Shown here one piece after another: positions 11,773 through 11,883 of a stretch of DNA of 11,883 nt. Origin of the DNA: Baffinella frigidus (taxonomy: Eukaryota; Cryptophyceae; Cryptomonadales; Baffinellaceae); the NCBI GenBank assembly GCA_026770585.1, contig MU646520.1, positions 95,573-107,455 of the forward strand, written 5' to 3'. The translations under genes and the position numbers were made by a program. Position 1 is the stretch's first letter. Each line of letters begins with the position of its first letter. The notes under the pieces were generated by a model that was not told the DNA's origin, did not search any database, and was given only the letters and a program-made list of their open reading frames with translations.

Positions 11773-11883
11773 CTAGCTCTGCCCCACTTGATTTGGACTC
11801 CTCATCAATTCGCCCCCCCCCCCCCCCATTTCCAAGGTGAATTTTGCCCTCCCCCCAGGAAATTCACATGTGAAATAGGGGGG
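11773..11883 (+). mobile_element. Family-B element cut by the window end
   Basis: CTAGCTCTGCCCCACTTGAT, a poly-C run, CAAGGTGAATTTTGCC and AATTCACATGTGAAAT follow the order of 3535-3692. The right arm lies outside. Confidence 0.8.

Overview
This is a piece of a eukaryotic nuclear genome. Short GC-rich exons with ordinary GT...AG boundaries sit in long introns and spacers full of small inverted-repeat elements, GA microsatellites, poly-C/poly-G runs and degenerate TTTAGGG/CCCTAAA-like tracts. I see no bacterial operons, no rRNA or tRNA genes and no CRISPR. The exon composition and plant/alga-type telomere-like words suggest a GC-rich microalga or other protist. I cannot place it further from sequence alone.

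Two genes start head to head in the middle of the window. On the + strand from about 5436 to beyond the right edge lies a gene I identify as RRN3 (TIF-IA), the RNA polymerase I initiation factor. Six exons (5436-5565, 6190-6344, 7949-8050, 8895-9006, 10239-10420, 11146-11274) join in consistent phase. Together they give about 270 residues that follow the N-terminal and first HEAT-repeat part of the RRN3 family almost without gaps. The rest of the gene lies beyond the window. On the - strand from 5095 a second gene encodes an FHA (phosphothreonine-binding) domain. Its first exon is 4808-5095. The last strand of the domain is encoded by a second exon that is present twice (heads at 4530 and 3904).

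Layout: 1-2980 is spacer with many miniature inverted-repeat elements, a GA microsatellite and one weak - strand exon candidate (1771-1881). 2890-3090 is a telomere-like tract abutting a copy of the RRN3/FHA intergenic segment. 3090-4810 is the FHA gene's intron and downstream region, with nested elements. 5096-5435 is the shared divergent promoter region. 5436-11883 is RRN3 with element-filled introns.

The main surprise is how the small elements relate to splicing. One element family ends 20-21 nt upstream of a 3' splice site in both genes, in the same orientation. Another begins 9 bp after a 5' splice site. Exon tails with their GT donors (exons 3, 4 and 6 of RRN3, and the - strand candidate exon) recur as imperfect copies inside the following intron, usually next to a small element. 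Two insertions can be proven within the window, because they sit inside other elements with 5-bp target duplications; for one of them an uninterrupted copy of the host element is present elsewhere. Together this suggests a genome where miniature transposons and short exon-edge duplications are actively shaping introns.
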